Program-made: the position numbers and the translations under genes
Shown: one piece after another, positions 17,201-24,676 of the stretch
Position numbering within the stretch: position 1 is the first letter of the stretch
Layout: each line of letters starts with the position of its first letter
Notes under the pieces: model-generated
Databases searched by the model: none
What the model saw: only the letters and a program-made list of their open reading frames with translations
Told to the model about the DNA's origin: nothing
Assembly (NCBI RefSeq): GCF_030866785.1
Contig: NZ_CP133018.1
Coordinates: forward strand, 1,488,001-1,552,000
DNA from: Agromyces protaetiae
GTDB taxonomy: Bacteria; Actinomycetota; Actinomycetes; Actinomycetales; Microbacteriaceae
DNA length: 64,000 nucleotides
Direction: 5' to 3'

Positions 17201-17893
17201 GAGGAATCCGGCCGTCCCTTCGACCGTGAGGAGCAGCGGCGGCGACTCGCCGCCGCGGAGCGGAAGCTCGCGCAGCTCGGGCGAGTGAACCCGCTCGCAC
17301 TCGAGGAGTTCGCGGCGCTCGAGCAGCGCCACGCCTTCCTCACCGAGCAGCTCACCGACCTCGCGAACACCCGCAAAGACCTGCTCACGATCATCGACGA
17401 GATCGACGGCAAGATGGAGGCCATCTTCCGCTCGGCGTTCGAGGACACACGTGAGGCGTTCGCCGAGGTGTTCCCGGTGCTCTTCCCGGGCGGCACCGGC
17501 AGCATCTCGCTCACCGACCCCGACGACCTGCTCGCCACGGGCATCGAGGTGAGCGTGCGCCCGGCCGGCAAGAAGATCGAGCGGCTCTCGTTGCTCTCGG
17601 GCGGCGAGCGCTCACTCGCCGCGGTCGCGCTGCTGATGGCGATCTTCAAGGCCCGCCCGAGCCCGTTCTACATCATGGACGAGGTCGAGGCCGCGCTCGA
17701 CGACGCCAACCTCGGCCGGCTGCTCACGACCTTCGAGGGTCTCCGCGAGTCGAGCCAGCTCATCGTCATCACGCACCAGAAGCGCACCATGGAGATCGCC
17801 GACGCGCTCTACGGCGTGTCCATGCGCCAAGACGGCGTGTCGGCGGTCGTGGGCCAGCGCGTCCGCGAGGAACGCGAGGAGCGCGCCGGCTGA
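14249..17893 (+). CDS. smc: Chromosome segregation protein SMC
   Basis: The core ATPase of the bacterial condensin complex, which compacts and aligns the chromosome with ScpA/ScpB. In 1214 residues it shows the N-terminal Walker A [9 protein letters not shown] near 32-40, the Q-loop region [26 protein letters not shown], long Glu/Arg/Ala-rich coiled coils, a hinge near 500-630 ([20 protein letters not shown]), the ABC signature [14 protein letters not shown] near 1115 and Walker B [15 protein letters not shown] near 1138. A low-complexity six-unit repeat interrupts the distal coiled coil near 955-990. The ATG at 14249 follows a GGGGAG ribosome binding site. It sits in the usual actinobacterial rnc-mutM-smc-ftsY neighbourhood. 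Confidence 0.96.
   Translation: [1214 protein letters not shown]
17111..17218 (+). repeat. Six-copy 18-bp in-frame repeat inside smc
   Basis: Six consecutive 18-bp units (consensus GAGGCATCCGRTTYNACC) encode EASGST twice, [18 protein letters not shown] and EESGRP. The first two units are identical. The insert is acidic, Ser/Thr-rich and lies just before the distal coiled-coil segment that returns to the ATPase head, where SMC proteins do not usually carry such sequence. Copy number probably varies between strains. Confidence 0.9.
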
Positions 17894-17904
17894 CGCGCCC
17901 AGCG

Positions 17905-17925
17905 CCTGACGACCGAGTCGTCAGG
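17905..17925. terminator. Bidirectional hairpin between smc and the GH13 gene
   Basis: A 9-bp perfect inverted repeat (CCTGACGAC and GTCGTCAGG, loop CGA) lies between two convergent genes and overlaps the GH13 stop codon. There is no T-tract, so it may act as a transcript 3'-end barrier rather than a classical intrinsic terminator. Confidence 0.5.
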
Positions 17926-19585
17926 TGAGCCGGCGGTCGGTGGGATCCGCGACGCGGAACCAGCGGTAGCCGTAGGCGGCGAGCTCGACCTCTGCGCGGC
18001 CCCGATCGTCGATGTCGACGACCTGCTCGCCGAATAGGTCCGACAGTCGGGCGTCGTCGGGCAGGTGGTCCAGCTTCAGCTGGACATGCACCGGACTCGG
18101 GGCGAAGTTGTGCACGGCGACGAAGCTGCCGAAGTCGGCCGACAGTCGATGCGCGAGCACCGACGACTCACCGTGCTCGAGCAGCTCGAACTCGCCCCAC
18201 CCGATCTCGGGCGAGCTGCGGTACCGGTGCGCGAACCCGCGGATCTTGGCGAGCAGCGAGTCCGGGTCGTGCATCTGCGACTCGACGTTGACGTGCTCGG
18301 GCGCATAGCCGTCGGTCGGTGGTTTCGCCACGAGCCGCCGCTTCGGGGCGCGAGAGAACCCGCCGTTGGTCTCCGCCGACCACTGCATGGGGGAGCGCAC
18401 GGTCATCCGGCCGCCGAGATCCGGGTTCTCGCCCATGCCGATCTCCTCGCCGTAGAAGAGCACTGGTGTGCCGGGAAGCGAGAACATCAAGCTGTACATG
18501 AGCGCGATGCGGCGCGGATCGCCCGCGACCATGGGCGGCAGCCGGCGAGCGATCCCGCGACCGTACACGCGCATCCAGTCCTCGGGCGCGAGGGCGTCGA
18601 AGACCTCCTGGCGCTCGTCGTCGCTCAGCTGATCGAGCGTGAGCTCGTCGTGGTTGCGCACGAAGTTCGCCCACTGCGCCTCGATCCGGATCTCGGGCCG
18701 CGACGCGAGCATCTCGGCGAGCGGCGTCGCATCTTCCCGCACGAGCGAGAGATACATGCGCTGCATGGCCGGGAAGTCGAACTGCATCGTCAGCTCGGCC
18801 GGCGCATCCACGTGCCCGAAGAAGTCGAGCTGGCCGTCATACGGCAGGTTCACCTCGCCCAGCAGGATCGCCTCGCTCGAGCGACGCTGCAGGAATCGGC
18901 GGATGTCCCGGAGGAACTCGTGCGGATCGCCGATGTCGACGCCGTGCGGCGGCTCGATGAGGAACGGCACCGCGTCGACGCGGAAGCCCGAGATGCCGAG
19001 CTCGAGCCAGAACCCGAGCGTCTTCGCGATCTCGTCGCGCACCTGGGGATTGGCGATGTTCAGGTCCGGCTGGTGCCGGTAGAAGCTGTGCAGGTAGTAC
19101 TGGTCGGTGCGTTCCTCGTACTCCCAGATGCCGGACTCCTCGCCGGGGAAGACCGTCTCCTGCGAGGTCTCGGGCGGTTCGTCCCGCCAGACGTAGAAGT
19201 CGCGCCACTTGGAGTCGCGGCTGCGCTTCGCGTCGAGGAACCAGGGATGCCGGTCCGACGTGTGGTTCATGACGAAGTCGATGATCACGCGCATGCCGCG
19301 GTCACGCGCGAGGCGCACGAACTCGACGAAGTCGGCGAGCGAGCCGTAGCGCGGGTCGACGGCCTGGAAGTCGGTGATGTCGTACCCGTCGTCGCGCCGG
19401 GGCGACGGCTGGAACGGCATCAGCCAGATGCAGCTCACGCCGAGCTCGGCCAGGTGGTCGAGCCGATGGGAGAGCCCCTCGAAGTCGCCCACACCGTCGT
19501 CGTTCCAATCGAGGTACTTCTCCACGTCGAGGCAGTAGACGACCGCGGTCTTCCACCAGAGGTCGCCGCGTGCGGTGATCTTCAT
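17921..19585 (-). CDS. GH13 alpha-amylase family enzyme (trehalose-synthase-like)
   Basis: A 554-residue cytoplasmic glycoside hydrolase/transglycosidase with a (beta/alpha)8 barrel. The four conserved GH13 regions are visible: DFVMNHTSD near 100, GFRVDAVPFL near 202 (nucleophile Asp), AILLGEVNLPYD near 245 (acid/base Glu) and FVRNHDELTLDQ near 312. The N-terminus WWKTAVVYCLDVEKYLDWNDDGVGDFEGL resembles trehalose synthase and related alpha-glucan enzymes of actinobacteria, but no maltokinase domain is attached and the exact substrate is uncertain. The ATG overlaps the stop of the upstream flavin oxidoreductase gene by 4 nt, indicating one minus-strand operon. Confidence 0.85.
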   Translation of the reverse strand: MKITARGDLWWKTAVVYCLDVEKYLDWNDDGVGDFEGLSHRLDHLAELGVSCIWLMPFQPSPRRDDGYDITDFQAVDPRYGSLADFVEFVRLARDRGMRVIIDFVMNHTSDRHPWFLDAKRSRDSKWRDFYVWRDEPPETSQETVFPGEESGIWEYEERTDQYYLHSFYRHQPDLNIANPQVRDEIAKTLGFWLELGISGFRVDAVPFLIEPPHGVDIGDPHEFLRDIRRFLQRRSSEAILLGEVNLPYDGQLDFFGHVDAPAELTMQFDFPAMQRMYLSLVREDATPLAEMLASRPEIRIEAQWANFVRNHDELTLDQLSDDERQEVFDALAPEDWMRVYGRGIARRLPPMVAGDPRRIALMYSLMFSLPGTPVLFYGEEIGMGENPDLGGRMTVRSPMQWSAETNGGFSRAPKRRLVAKPPTDGYAPEHVNVESQMHDPDSLLAKIRGFAHRYRSSPEIGWGEFELLEHGESSVLAHRLSADFGSFVAVHNFAPSPVHVQLKLDHLPDDARLSDLFGEQVVDIDDRGRAEVELAAYGYRWFRVADPTDRRLT

Positions 19586-20547
19586 GTGTCCTCCGTGAGA
19601 TGGGGCACCACGCGCTCGCCGAACACGTCGATGAACGCGTCCTGCTCGGCGCCGACATGGTGCAGGAAGACCCGGTCGAACCCGAGCGAGACCAGGTCGG
19701 CGAGCCGATCGACGTGTTCGGCGGGATCGGCCGAGACCAGCACGGTCTCGGCGACCTCCTCAGGCGCGGCATGGGCGACGCGGGCATCGAACTCCTCAGG
19801 GAGCGCGATGTCCCAGCAGTCCGGCGGACCCACGAGCCCGTTCCGCCATTGCTCGTGCGCGATGGCGAGCGCCTCGTCGTACGTGGGAGCATAGCTGAGG
19901 TGGACCTGCAGGGTGATCGGTCCGCGACCGCCCGCATCGCGGTAGGCGCCGATGACGCGCCGCAGCGCCTCGGGGTCCTGCTTGACGGTGATGAGCCCGT
20001 CGGCCCAGGCCGCGGCCGATCTGGCCTTCTCGGCGCTGACCGCTGCGGCGAGGAACGGCGGCGGGGTCTCGGGGAGGCTCCAGACGCGGGCGCGGTGCAC
20101 ACGGACGAGGCCGTCGTGCGAGACCTCGTCGCCGGCGAGCAGCCGACGCATGACGCCGATGCTCTCGACCATGCGGGCGTCGCGCTCCGGCTTCGGCGGC
20201 CACGGGTCGCCCGTCACGTGCTCGTTCATCGCCTCGCCACTGCCGATCGCGGGCCAGAACCGGCCGGGGAACATCGACTCGAGCGTCGCGAAGGCCTGCG
20301 CGAGCACCACCGGGTGGTAGCGCTGGCCGGGCGCGGTGACGACGCCGAAGGGCAGGCTCGTCGCCTGCATGGCGGCGCCGAGCCAGGTCCAGGCGTGCCC
20401 GGACTCCGCTTGACGGAGCCCCCAAGGTGCGAGGTGGTCGCTGCACATCGCCGCCTGGAAGCCGGCCTGCTCGGCGCGCTGCACCGCGCGCAGCAGCCCG
20501 GCGGGCGGAATCTGTTCGTGCGAGGCGTGGAATCCCACGAGGGTCAT
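19582..20547 (-). CDS. LLM-class flavin-dependent oxidoreductase (TIGR03885-like)
   Basis: A 321-residue luciferase-like (beta/alpha)8 protein. Characteristic stretches are VGFHASHEQIPPAGLLRAVQRAEQAGFQAAMCSDHLAPW at the N-terminus, VTAPGQRYHPVVLAQAFATLESMFPGRFWPAIGSGEAMNEHV near 75-115, and SLGFDRVFLHHVG near 295. These fit the actinobacterial TIGR03885 family, predicted to use FMN rather than F420; no substrate is known. The ATG at 20547 is preceded by an AAGGAG ribosome binding site. It is the promoter-proximal gene of a two-gene unit with the GH13 enzyme, which suggests but does not prove a role in glucan or trehalose metabolism or redox stress. Confidence 0.85.
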   Translation of the reverse strand: MTLVGFHASHEQIPPAGLLRAVQRAEQAGFQAAMCSDHLAPWGLRQAESGHAWTWLGAAMQATSLPFGVVTAPGQRYHPVVLAQAFATLESMFPGRFWPAIGSGEAMNEHVTGDPWPPKPERDARMVESIGVMRRLLAGDEVSHDGLVRVHRARVWSLPETPPPFLAAAVSAEKARSAAAWADGLITVKQDPEALRRVIGAYRDAGGRGPITLQVHLSYAPTYDEALAIAHEQWRNGLVGPPDCWDIALPEEFDARVAHAAPEEVAETVLVSADPAEHVDRLADLVSLGFDRVFLHHVGAEQDAFIDVFGERVVPHLTEDT

Positions 20548-20660
20548 GCGTCTCCTTCCGTCCACCTCGACCCTCGCGGGCGGGCGCACCGCCCGGCAAC
20601 CCCTTGCGTCCGTCCGGGGTGTGCGGCATGGCGGGCTCAACCCATGGCAGGGTAGGAGAC

Positions 20661-21536
20661 ATGGTGGAACGTGCTTCCTGGTCGCTCGGGTCGGCCCTTC
20701 GCGGCATCTTCGGCGCGAAGACGATCGATGAGGACACCTGGGACGACCTCGAGGCGGCGCTGATCACGGCGGACTTCGGTCCGGCCGTCACCGAGGAGAT
20801 CGTCGACGAGATCCGCAAGCAGGTCGAGCGGTACAAGACCACCGACCCGCGCGACGTGCAGCGGATGCTCCGGGAGATCGTCGAGGAGCGGCTCGCGAAG
20901 TACGACCCGACGCTGCGGCTGACCGAGCGCCCCGCGGTCGTGCTCGTCGTCGGCGTGAACGGGGTGGGCAAGACCACGACGATCGGCAAGTTCGCGCGAT
21001 TCCTGCGCACCTACGACCGATCGGTGGTCGTGGGCGCCGCGGACACGTTCCGCGCGGCGGCCGTCGACCAGCTCGCGACGTGGGCGGAGCGCGCGGGCGT
21101 CGGCGTGGTGCGACCGGAGCGCGAGGGTCAGGACCCGGCGTCGGTCGCGTTCCAGACCGTCGAGCGCGCCCAGCGCGACGGCACCGAGATCGTCATCATC
21201 GACACGGCGGGACGGCTGCACACCAAGGGCGGGCTCATGGACGAGCTCGGCAAGATCAAGCGGGTGGTCGAGAAGCTCGCCCCGATCAGCGAGGTGCTGC
21301 TCGTGCTCGATGCCACGACCGGTCAGAACGGCCTCGCACAGGCCGAGGCGTTCATCGAGCACGGCGGGGTCACCGGTCTCGTGCTCACCAAGCTCGACGG
21401 CAGCGCGAAGGGCGGGTTCGTCCTCGCGGTGCAGGAGAAGACCGGCGTGCCCATCAAGCTCATCGGCCAGGGCGAGGCCATCGGCGATCTCACGGGCTTC
21501 ACGCCGCACGTGTTCGCCCAGAAGCTCGTGGGATAG
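20661..21536 (+). CDS. ftsY: Signal recognition particle receptor FtsY
   Basis: Membrane-associated GTPase that receives Ffh-bound ribosome-nascent-chain complexes. The 291-residue protein lacks the long acidic A domain and begins close to the NG domain, as in other actinobacteria. GTPase motifs: GVNGVGKTTTIGKFARF near 103 (G1), ADTFRAAAVDQL near 130 (insertion box), DTAGRLHTKGGLMDEL near 181 (G3), TKLDGSAKGG near 243 (G4) and GQGEAIGDLTGF near 270 (G5). ATG20661 has a GGTAGGAG ribosome binding site; GTG20664 is an alternative. ffh lies one gene downstream. Confidence 0.96.
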   Translation: MVERASWSLGSALRGIFGAKTIDEDTWDDLEAALITADFGPAVTEEIVDEIRKQVERYKTTDPRDVQRMLREIVEERLAKYDPTLRLTERPAVVLVVGVNGVGKTTTIGKFARFLRTYDRSVVVGAADTFRAAAVDQLATWAERAGVGVVRPEREGQDPASVAFQTVERAQRDGTEIVIIDTAGRLHTKGGLMDELGKIKRVVEKLAPISEVLLVLDATTGQNGLAQAEAFIEHGGVTGLVLTKLDGSAKGGFVLAVQEKTGVPIKLIGQGEAIGDLTGFTPHVFAQKLVG

Positions 21537-21563
21537 TCCGACGTTCGCTGAGTAGGGACGTTC

Positions 21564-21595
21564 GCTGATTTCGCTGAATGCTGATTTCGCTGAAT
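21564..21595 (+). repeat. 16-bp perfect tandem repeat in the ftsY 3' flank
   Basis: GCTGATTTCGCTGAAT occurs twice head to tail (21564-21579, 21580-21595), and ACGTTCGCTGA occurs just before at 21541-21551 and 21558-21568. The repeats fill the gap between the ftsY stop and the ribosome binding site of the next gene. No function is evident; slippage could alter spacing. Confidence 0.8.
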
Positions 21596-21604
21596 AGGGG
21601 AGAC

Positions 21605-22093
21605 ATGGCAACCGAGCACGACTACTTCGGCATCGTCGGCGACTACTGGTCGGAGACGGTCGAGTACGCCGACCAGCGCGTGGAGGTGGTGCTCGACGCC
21701 GAGGGCGAGGCGGTGGCGTCGTCCTCGCTCGACGTCGCGGCGACCCTCGTCGGCGAGCTCGAGCTCGTCGACGACGACCTGCGATCGGCGTTCGTGAGCC
21801 AGCTCGACCAGGGTTCGTCTCCCGTCGTGAAGTTCCTCGACACACTGCTCGACCCCGATCTCGAGCAGGCAGACGAGATCGAGGCGGCGATCGGACGCGA
21901 CTCCGGGGACCGTCAGGTCGACGCCCTGCGCTCGCTGACCCTCGAGCGCGTCGACCTCAGGCCCGAGCACGACGAGCCCGGAGACGCGTTCGCCGAGTTC
22001 GAGTACGCGCTCGCGCCGGAGGACACCGATGAGCGCCTCGTCGCCGCGATCGACCTCGAGCGCGAGATCGTCGATGTCCGCTTCGAAGGCTGA
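21605..22093 (+). CDS. Conserved acidic protein of unknown function (possibly DUF2004-like)
   Basis: A 162-residue strongly acidic cytoplasmic protein (MATEHDYFGIVGDYWSETVEYADQRVEVV...). There is no signal peptide, membrane segment or catalytic motif. Alternating hydrophobic strands with an FEYALAPEDTDERLVAAIDLEREIVDVRFEG C-terminus suggest a compact alpha/beta fold; the overall look resembles DUF2004 proteins but I cannot confirm this. ATG21605 is preceded by GGGGAGA. It lies between the two signal-recognition-particle genes ftsY and ffh, which may be positional only. Confidence 0.6.
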   Translation: MATEHDYFGIVGDYWSETVEYADQRVEVVLDAEGEAVASSSLDVAATLVGELELVDDDLRSAFVSQLDQGSSPVVKFLDTLLDPDLEQADEIEAAIGRDSGDRQVDALRSLTLERVDLRPEHDEPGDAFAEFEYALAPEDTDERLVAAIDLEREIVDVRFEG

Positions 22094-22160
22094 CCGCCCC
22101 GCCGAGACGGTCGCTCTTCGCGAGACGGTCGCTTTCAGCGAGACGAGCGCCGCCCTCCCG

Positions 22161-22176
22161 TAGAATCGACGGATCA
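22161..22176 (+). promoter_or_regulatory. -10 box of ffh
   Basis: TAGAAT at 22161-22166 is followed by 9 nt and the ffh ATG, with no ribosome binding site. The arrangement is almost identical to that of yceD, indicating a leaderless or two-nucleotide-leader transcript. Confidence 0.45.
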
Positions 22177-23759
22177 TGGCTACTTTCGGCACGCTCTCCG
22201 ACCGTCTTGCGGAGACCTTCAAGAACCTCCGCACCAAGGGCAAGCTGTCGGCGGCCGACGTCGACGGCACCGTGCGTGAGATCCGGCGAGCCCTGCTCGA
22301 CGCCGACGTCGCGCTCCCGGTGGTCAAGGAGTTCACCGCGACCGTGCGCGAGCGCGCGCTCGGCGACGAGGTCAATCGCGCGCTGAACCCCGCACAGCAG
22401 GTGGTGCAGATCGTCAACGAGGAGCTCGTCGGCATCCTCGGCGGCCAGCAGCGACGGCTGCAGTTCGCGAAGAACCCGCCGACGGTCATCATGCTGGCCG
22501 GTCTGCAGGGTGCGGGCAAGACGACGCTCGCGGGCAAGCTCGCGAAGCACCTCGTCAAAGAGGGCCACACGCCGCTGCTCGTCGCCGCGGACCTGCAGCG
22601 CCCCAACGCCGTGAACCAGCTGCAGGTCGTGGGCGGCCAGGCCGGGGTCACCGTGTTCGCGCCGGAGCCCGGCAACGGGGTCGGCGACCCGGTGAAGGTC
22701 GCGAAAGAGGCGGTCAAGCACGCCGAGCGCGCGCAGCACGACGTCGTCATCATCGACACCGCCGGCCGGCTCGGCGTCGACGCCGAGCTCATGAAGCAGG
22801 CGTCGAACATCCGCAAGGCGACCGACCCCGACGAGGTGCTCTTCGTCATCGACGCCATGATCGGTCAGGACGCGGTCGCGACGGCCAAGGCCTTCCAAGA
22901 CGGCGTCGACTTCACGGGCGTCGTGCTCTCCAAGCTCGACGGCGACGCGAAGGGCGGCGCCGCGCTGTCGGTCGCCTCCGTGACCGGGCGCCCGATCATC
23001 TTCGCGTCGACCGGTGAGGGGCTCGACGACTTCGAGCCGTTCCACCCCGACCGCATGGCGAGCCGCATCCTCGACCTCGGCGACATCCTCACGCTCATCG
23101 AGCAGGCCCAGCAGGCCTTCGATGAGGAAGAGGCGATGAAGGTCGCCGAGAAGCTCGCGAACGAGCAGTTCACGCTCGAAGACTTCCTGGCCCAGATGCA
23201 GCAGCTCCGCGGTGCCGGCTCGATCAAGAAGATGCTGGGCATGCTTCCCGGCGCGGGCGGGCTGCGCCAGCAGCTCGACCAGTTCGACGAGAAAGAGATC
23301 GTGCGCACCGAGGCGATCATCCAGTCGATGACGCCCGCCGAGCGACGCAATCCCAAGCTCCTCAACGGCTCACGACGGCTGCGCATCGCCAAGGGCTCGG
23401 GCATGACGGTGACCGATGTGAACCAGCTCGTACAGCGGTTCGAGCAGGCCGCGAAGATGATGAAGACCGTCGCGCGCGGCGGGGTACCGCAGATCCCGGG
23501 CATGGGCCCGGTGCCCGGCGCCGGCTTCGGCGGCGGTGCCCGCAAGGCGAAGGGCAAGAAGAAGTCCGGCGGTGCGTCCCGGTCGGGCAACCCGGCCAAG
23601 CGTGCGGCCGAGAACGCGGCGATCGCGGCCGGCGGGCCGGTGCCCGGGCAGGCGCCGGCGACGACCGGTGCCGGCTTCGGCCTGGGCGGCGGCAACGCCC
23701 CGAAGGGCGCCCCGTCAGAAGAGGAGCTCGCCGCCCTCCAGAAGATGCTGGGCCGCTGA
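22176..23759 (+). CDS. ffh: Signal recognition particle protein Ffh (SRP54)
   Basis: GTPase subunit of the signal recognition particle, which binds 4.5S RNA and nascent signal peptides. In 527 residues: N domain, GTPase motifs GLQGAGKTTLAGKL near 110, AADLQRPNAVNQL near 138, DTAGRLGVDAELM near 194, SKLDGDAKGG near 250, then a methionine-rich M domain (EDFLAQMQQLRGAGSIKKMLGMLPG near 335, RRLRIAKGSGMTVTDVNQLVQRFEQAAKMMK near 400). The tail after about residue 440 is long, Gly/Ala/Pro/Lys-rich and disordered, common in actinobacterial Ffh. A C-rich tract downstream probably serves Rho-dependent termination. Confidence 0.96.
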   Translation: MATFGTLSDRLAETFKNLRTKGKLSAADVDGTVREIRRALLDADVALPVVKEFTATVRERALGDEVNRALNPAQQVVQIVNEELVGILGGQQRRLQFAKNPPTVIMLAGLQGAGKTTLAGKLAKHLVKEGHTPLLVAADLQRPNAVNQLQVVGGQAGVTVFAPEPGNGVGDPVKVAKEAVKHAERAQHDVVIIDTAGRLGVDAELMKQASNIRKATDPDEVLFVIDAMIGQDAVATAKAFQDGVDFTGVVLSKLDGDAKGGAALSVASVTGRPIIFASTGEGLDDFEPFHPDRMASRILDLGDILTLIEQAQQAFDEEEAMKVAEKLANEQFTLEDFLAQMQQLRGAGSIKKMLGMLPGAGGLRQQLDQFDEKEIVRTEAIIQSMTPAERRNPKLLNGSRRLRIAKGSGMTVTDVNQLVQRFEQAAKMMKTVARGGVPQIPGMGPVPGAGFGGGARKAKGKKKSGGASRSGNPAKRAAENAAIAAGGPVPGQAPATTGAGFGLGGGNAPKGAPSEEELAALQKMLGR

Positions 23760-23885
23760 CCCCCGCCCCGTCACCCACCCCGCCCCGCCCGCCCGCCCGA
23801 CCCGACCGGCCCAACCCGCCCGACCCGACCGGCCCAACCCGCCCACCCACCCGACCCACCCGACCCGCCCGACCCGCCCCGCCCA
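23760..23885 (+). terminator. C-rich, G-poor tract after ffh, candidate Rho utilisation (rut) region
   Basis: About 125 bp directly after the ffh stop consist largely of CCCGACC/CCCGCC units, including a perfect 23-bp tandem duplication (23795-23817 and 23818-23840). On the ffh transcript this is C-rich and poor in G, the classical composition of a rut site, and it precedes a strong hairpin at 23901. No credible gene lies in it on either strand. Confidence 0.45.
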
Positions 23886-23900
23886 GTGATGACGATCTGC

Positions 23901-23953
23901 GTCGAGTGATGACGATTCGCGGGCTCACCCGGTGCGAATCGTCATCACTCGAC
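23901..23953. terminator. 20-bp perfect inverted repeat between ffh and the DUF305 gene
   Basis: Arms 23901-23920 and 23934-23953 are exact reverse complements with a 13-nt loop. A partial third copy of the arm core (GTGATGACGAT) is present at 23887-23897. The right arm overlaps the 3' end of the convergent DUF305 gene (stop complement 23945-23947). It can serve as a bidirectional transcription barrier, or it may be a member of a dispersed palindromic repeat family. Confidence 0.7.
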
Positions 23954-24676
23954 GGGCAGGCGCGCGGCGATGCCGCGCAGGCGGTCGATCTCGATCGACT
24001 GACCTGCGGCGACGGTGCGCGCCCAGCGCGACACCGCGGGATCCCCGGCCCCCGCGAGCCGGTCTTCGCTCATCTGCACGGCACCCTCGTGGTGGCGGAT
24101 CATCGCGTCGAGGAAGATGCGATCGAACGCGGCTCCGGTCGCCGCCTCGGCCCGGCTGAAGGTCGTCGCGCTGATCTCGCCGGGCATGCCTCCGGCATCA
24201 TGGTCCGTGTCGTGACCACCGAGGCCGCGCCGGTCGAGCCACGTACGCAGTGCAGCGGCCTCGGCCGCCTGCGCGGTCGCGATGCGCTCGGCTGAGGCGA
24301 GCACCTCCGGGTCTTCGGCGCGGCCCTCGGCGAGTCGCGCGAGCGCGACCGCCTGGTCGTGATGCTCGGCCATGCCGGCCATCCACTCCGCGTCGGCCTC
24401 GGTCACCGCTTCGGCCGCGATGGGCGGGGCGGATGCCTCGGGCGGACCGGATGCTTCGCCGGCGCCGCCACCCGCGGTGCATCCGCCGAGTGCCAGGACG
24501 AGCGCGACCACCGCCGTCCGCCATCTCGCTGGTCGAGTCGCGAACGACGGAGCACGCGTGTCGAGACCGGGCGGTGGCGTCCGGGCGTCGGCTCGCGCGG
24601 TCTCGGTGCGCTCGCCGGCGTTCGTGATCCCGATACGCTCCGCGACCCGATGCGAGCCTCGACCCACGACGGTCAT
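23945..24676 (-). CDS. DUF305 lipoprotein
   Basis: A 243-residue exported protein. After a long N-terminal extension of about 45 residues, a hydrophobic core WRTAVVALVLALGGC forms a lipobox with Cys as the lipidation site. The DUF305 four-helix bundle follows, with its two histidine signatures MAEHHDQAVALARLA and IRHHEGAVQMSED, candidate metal-binding sites. The ATG overlaps the stop of the LVIVD gene by 4 nt, so it is the last gene of a three-gene minus-strand unit. A start closer to the signal sequence is possible. DUF305 proteins are often linked to metal handling at the cell surface, but the function is not established. Confidence 0.85.
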   Translation of the reverse strand: MTVVGRGSHRVAERIGITNAGERTETARADARTPPPGLDTRAPSFATRPARWRTAVVALVLALGGCTAGGGAGEASGPPEASAPPIAAEAVTEADAEWMAGMAEHHDQAVALARLAEGRAEDPEVLASAERIATAQAAEAAALRTWLDRRGLGGHDTDHDAGGMPGEISATTFSRAEAATGAAFDRIFLDAMIRHHEGAVQMSEDRLAGAGDPAVSRWARTVAAGQSIEIDRLRGIAARLPVE

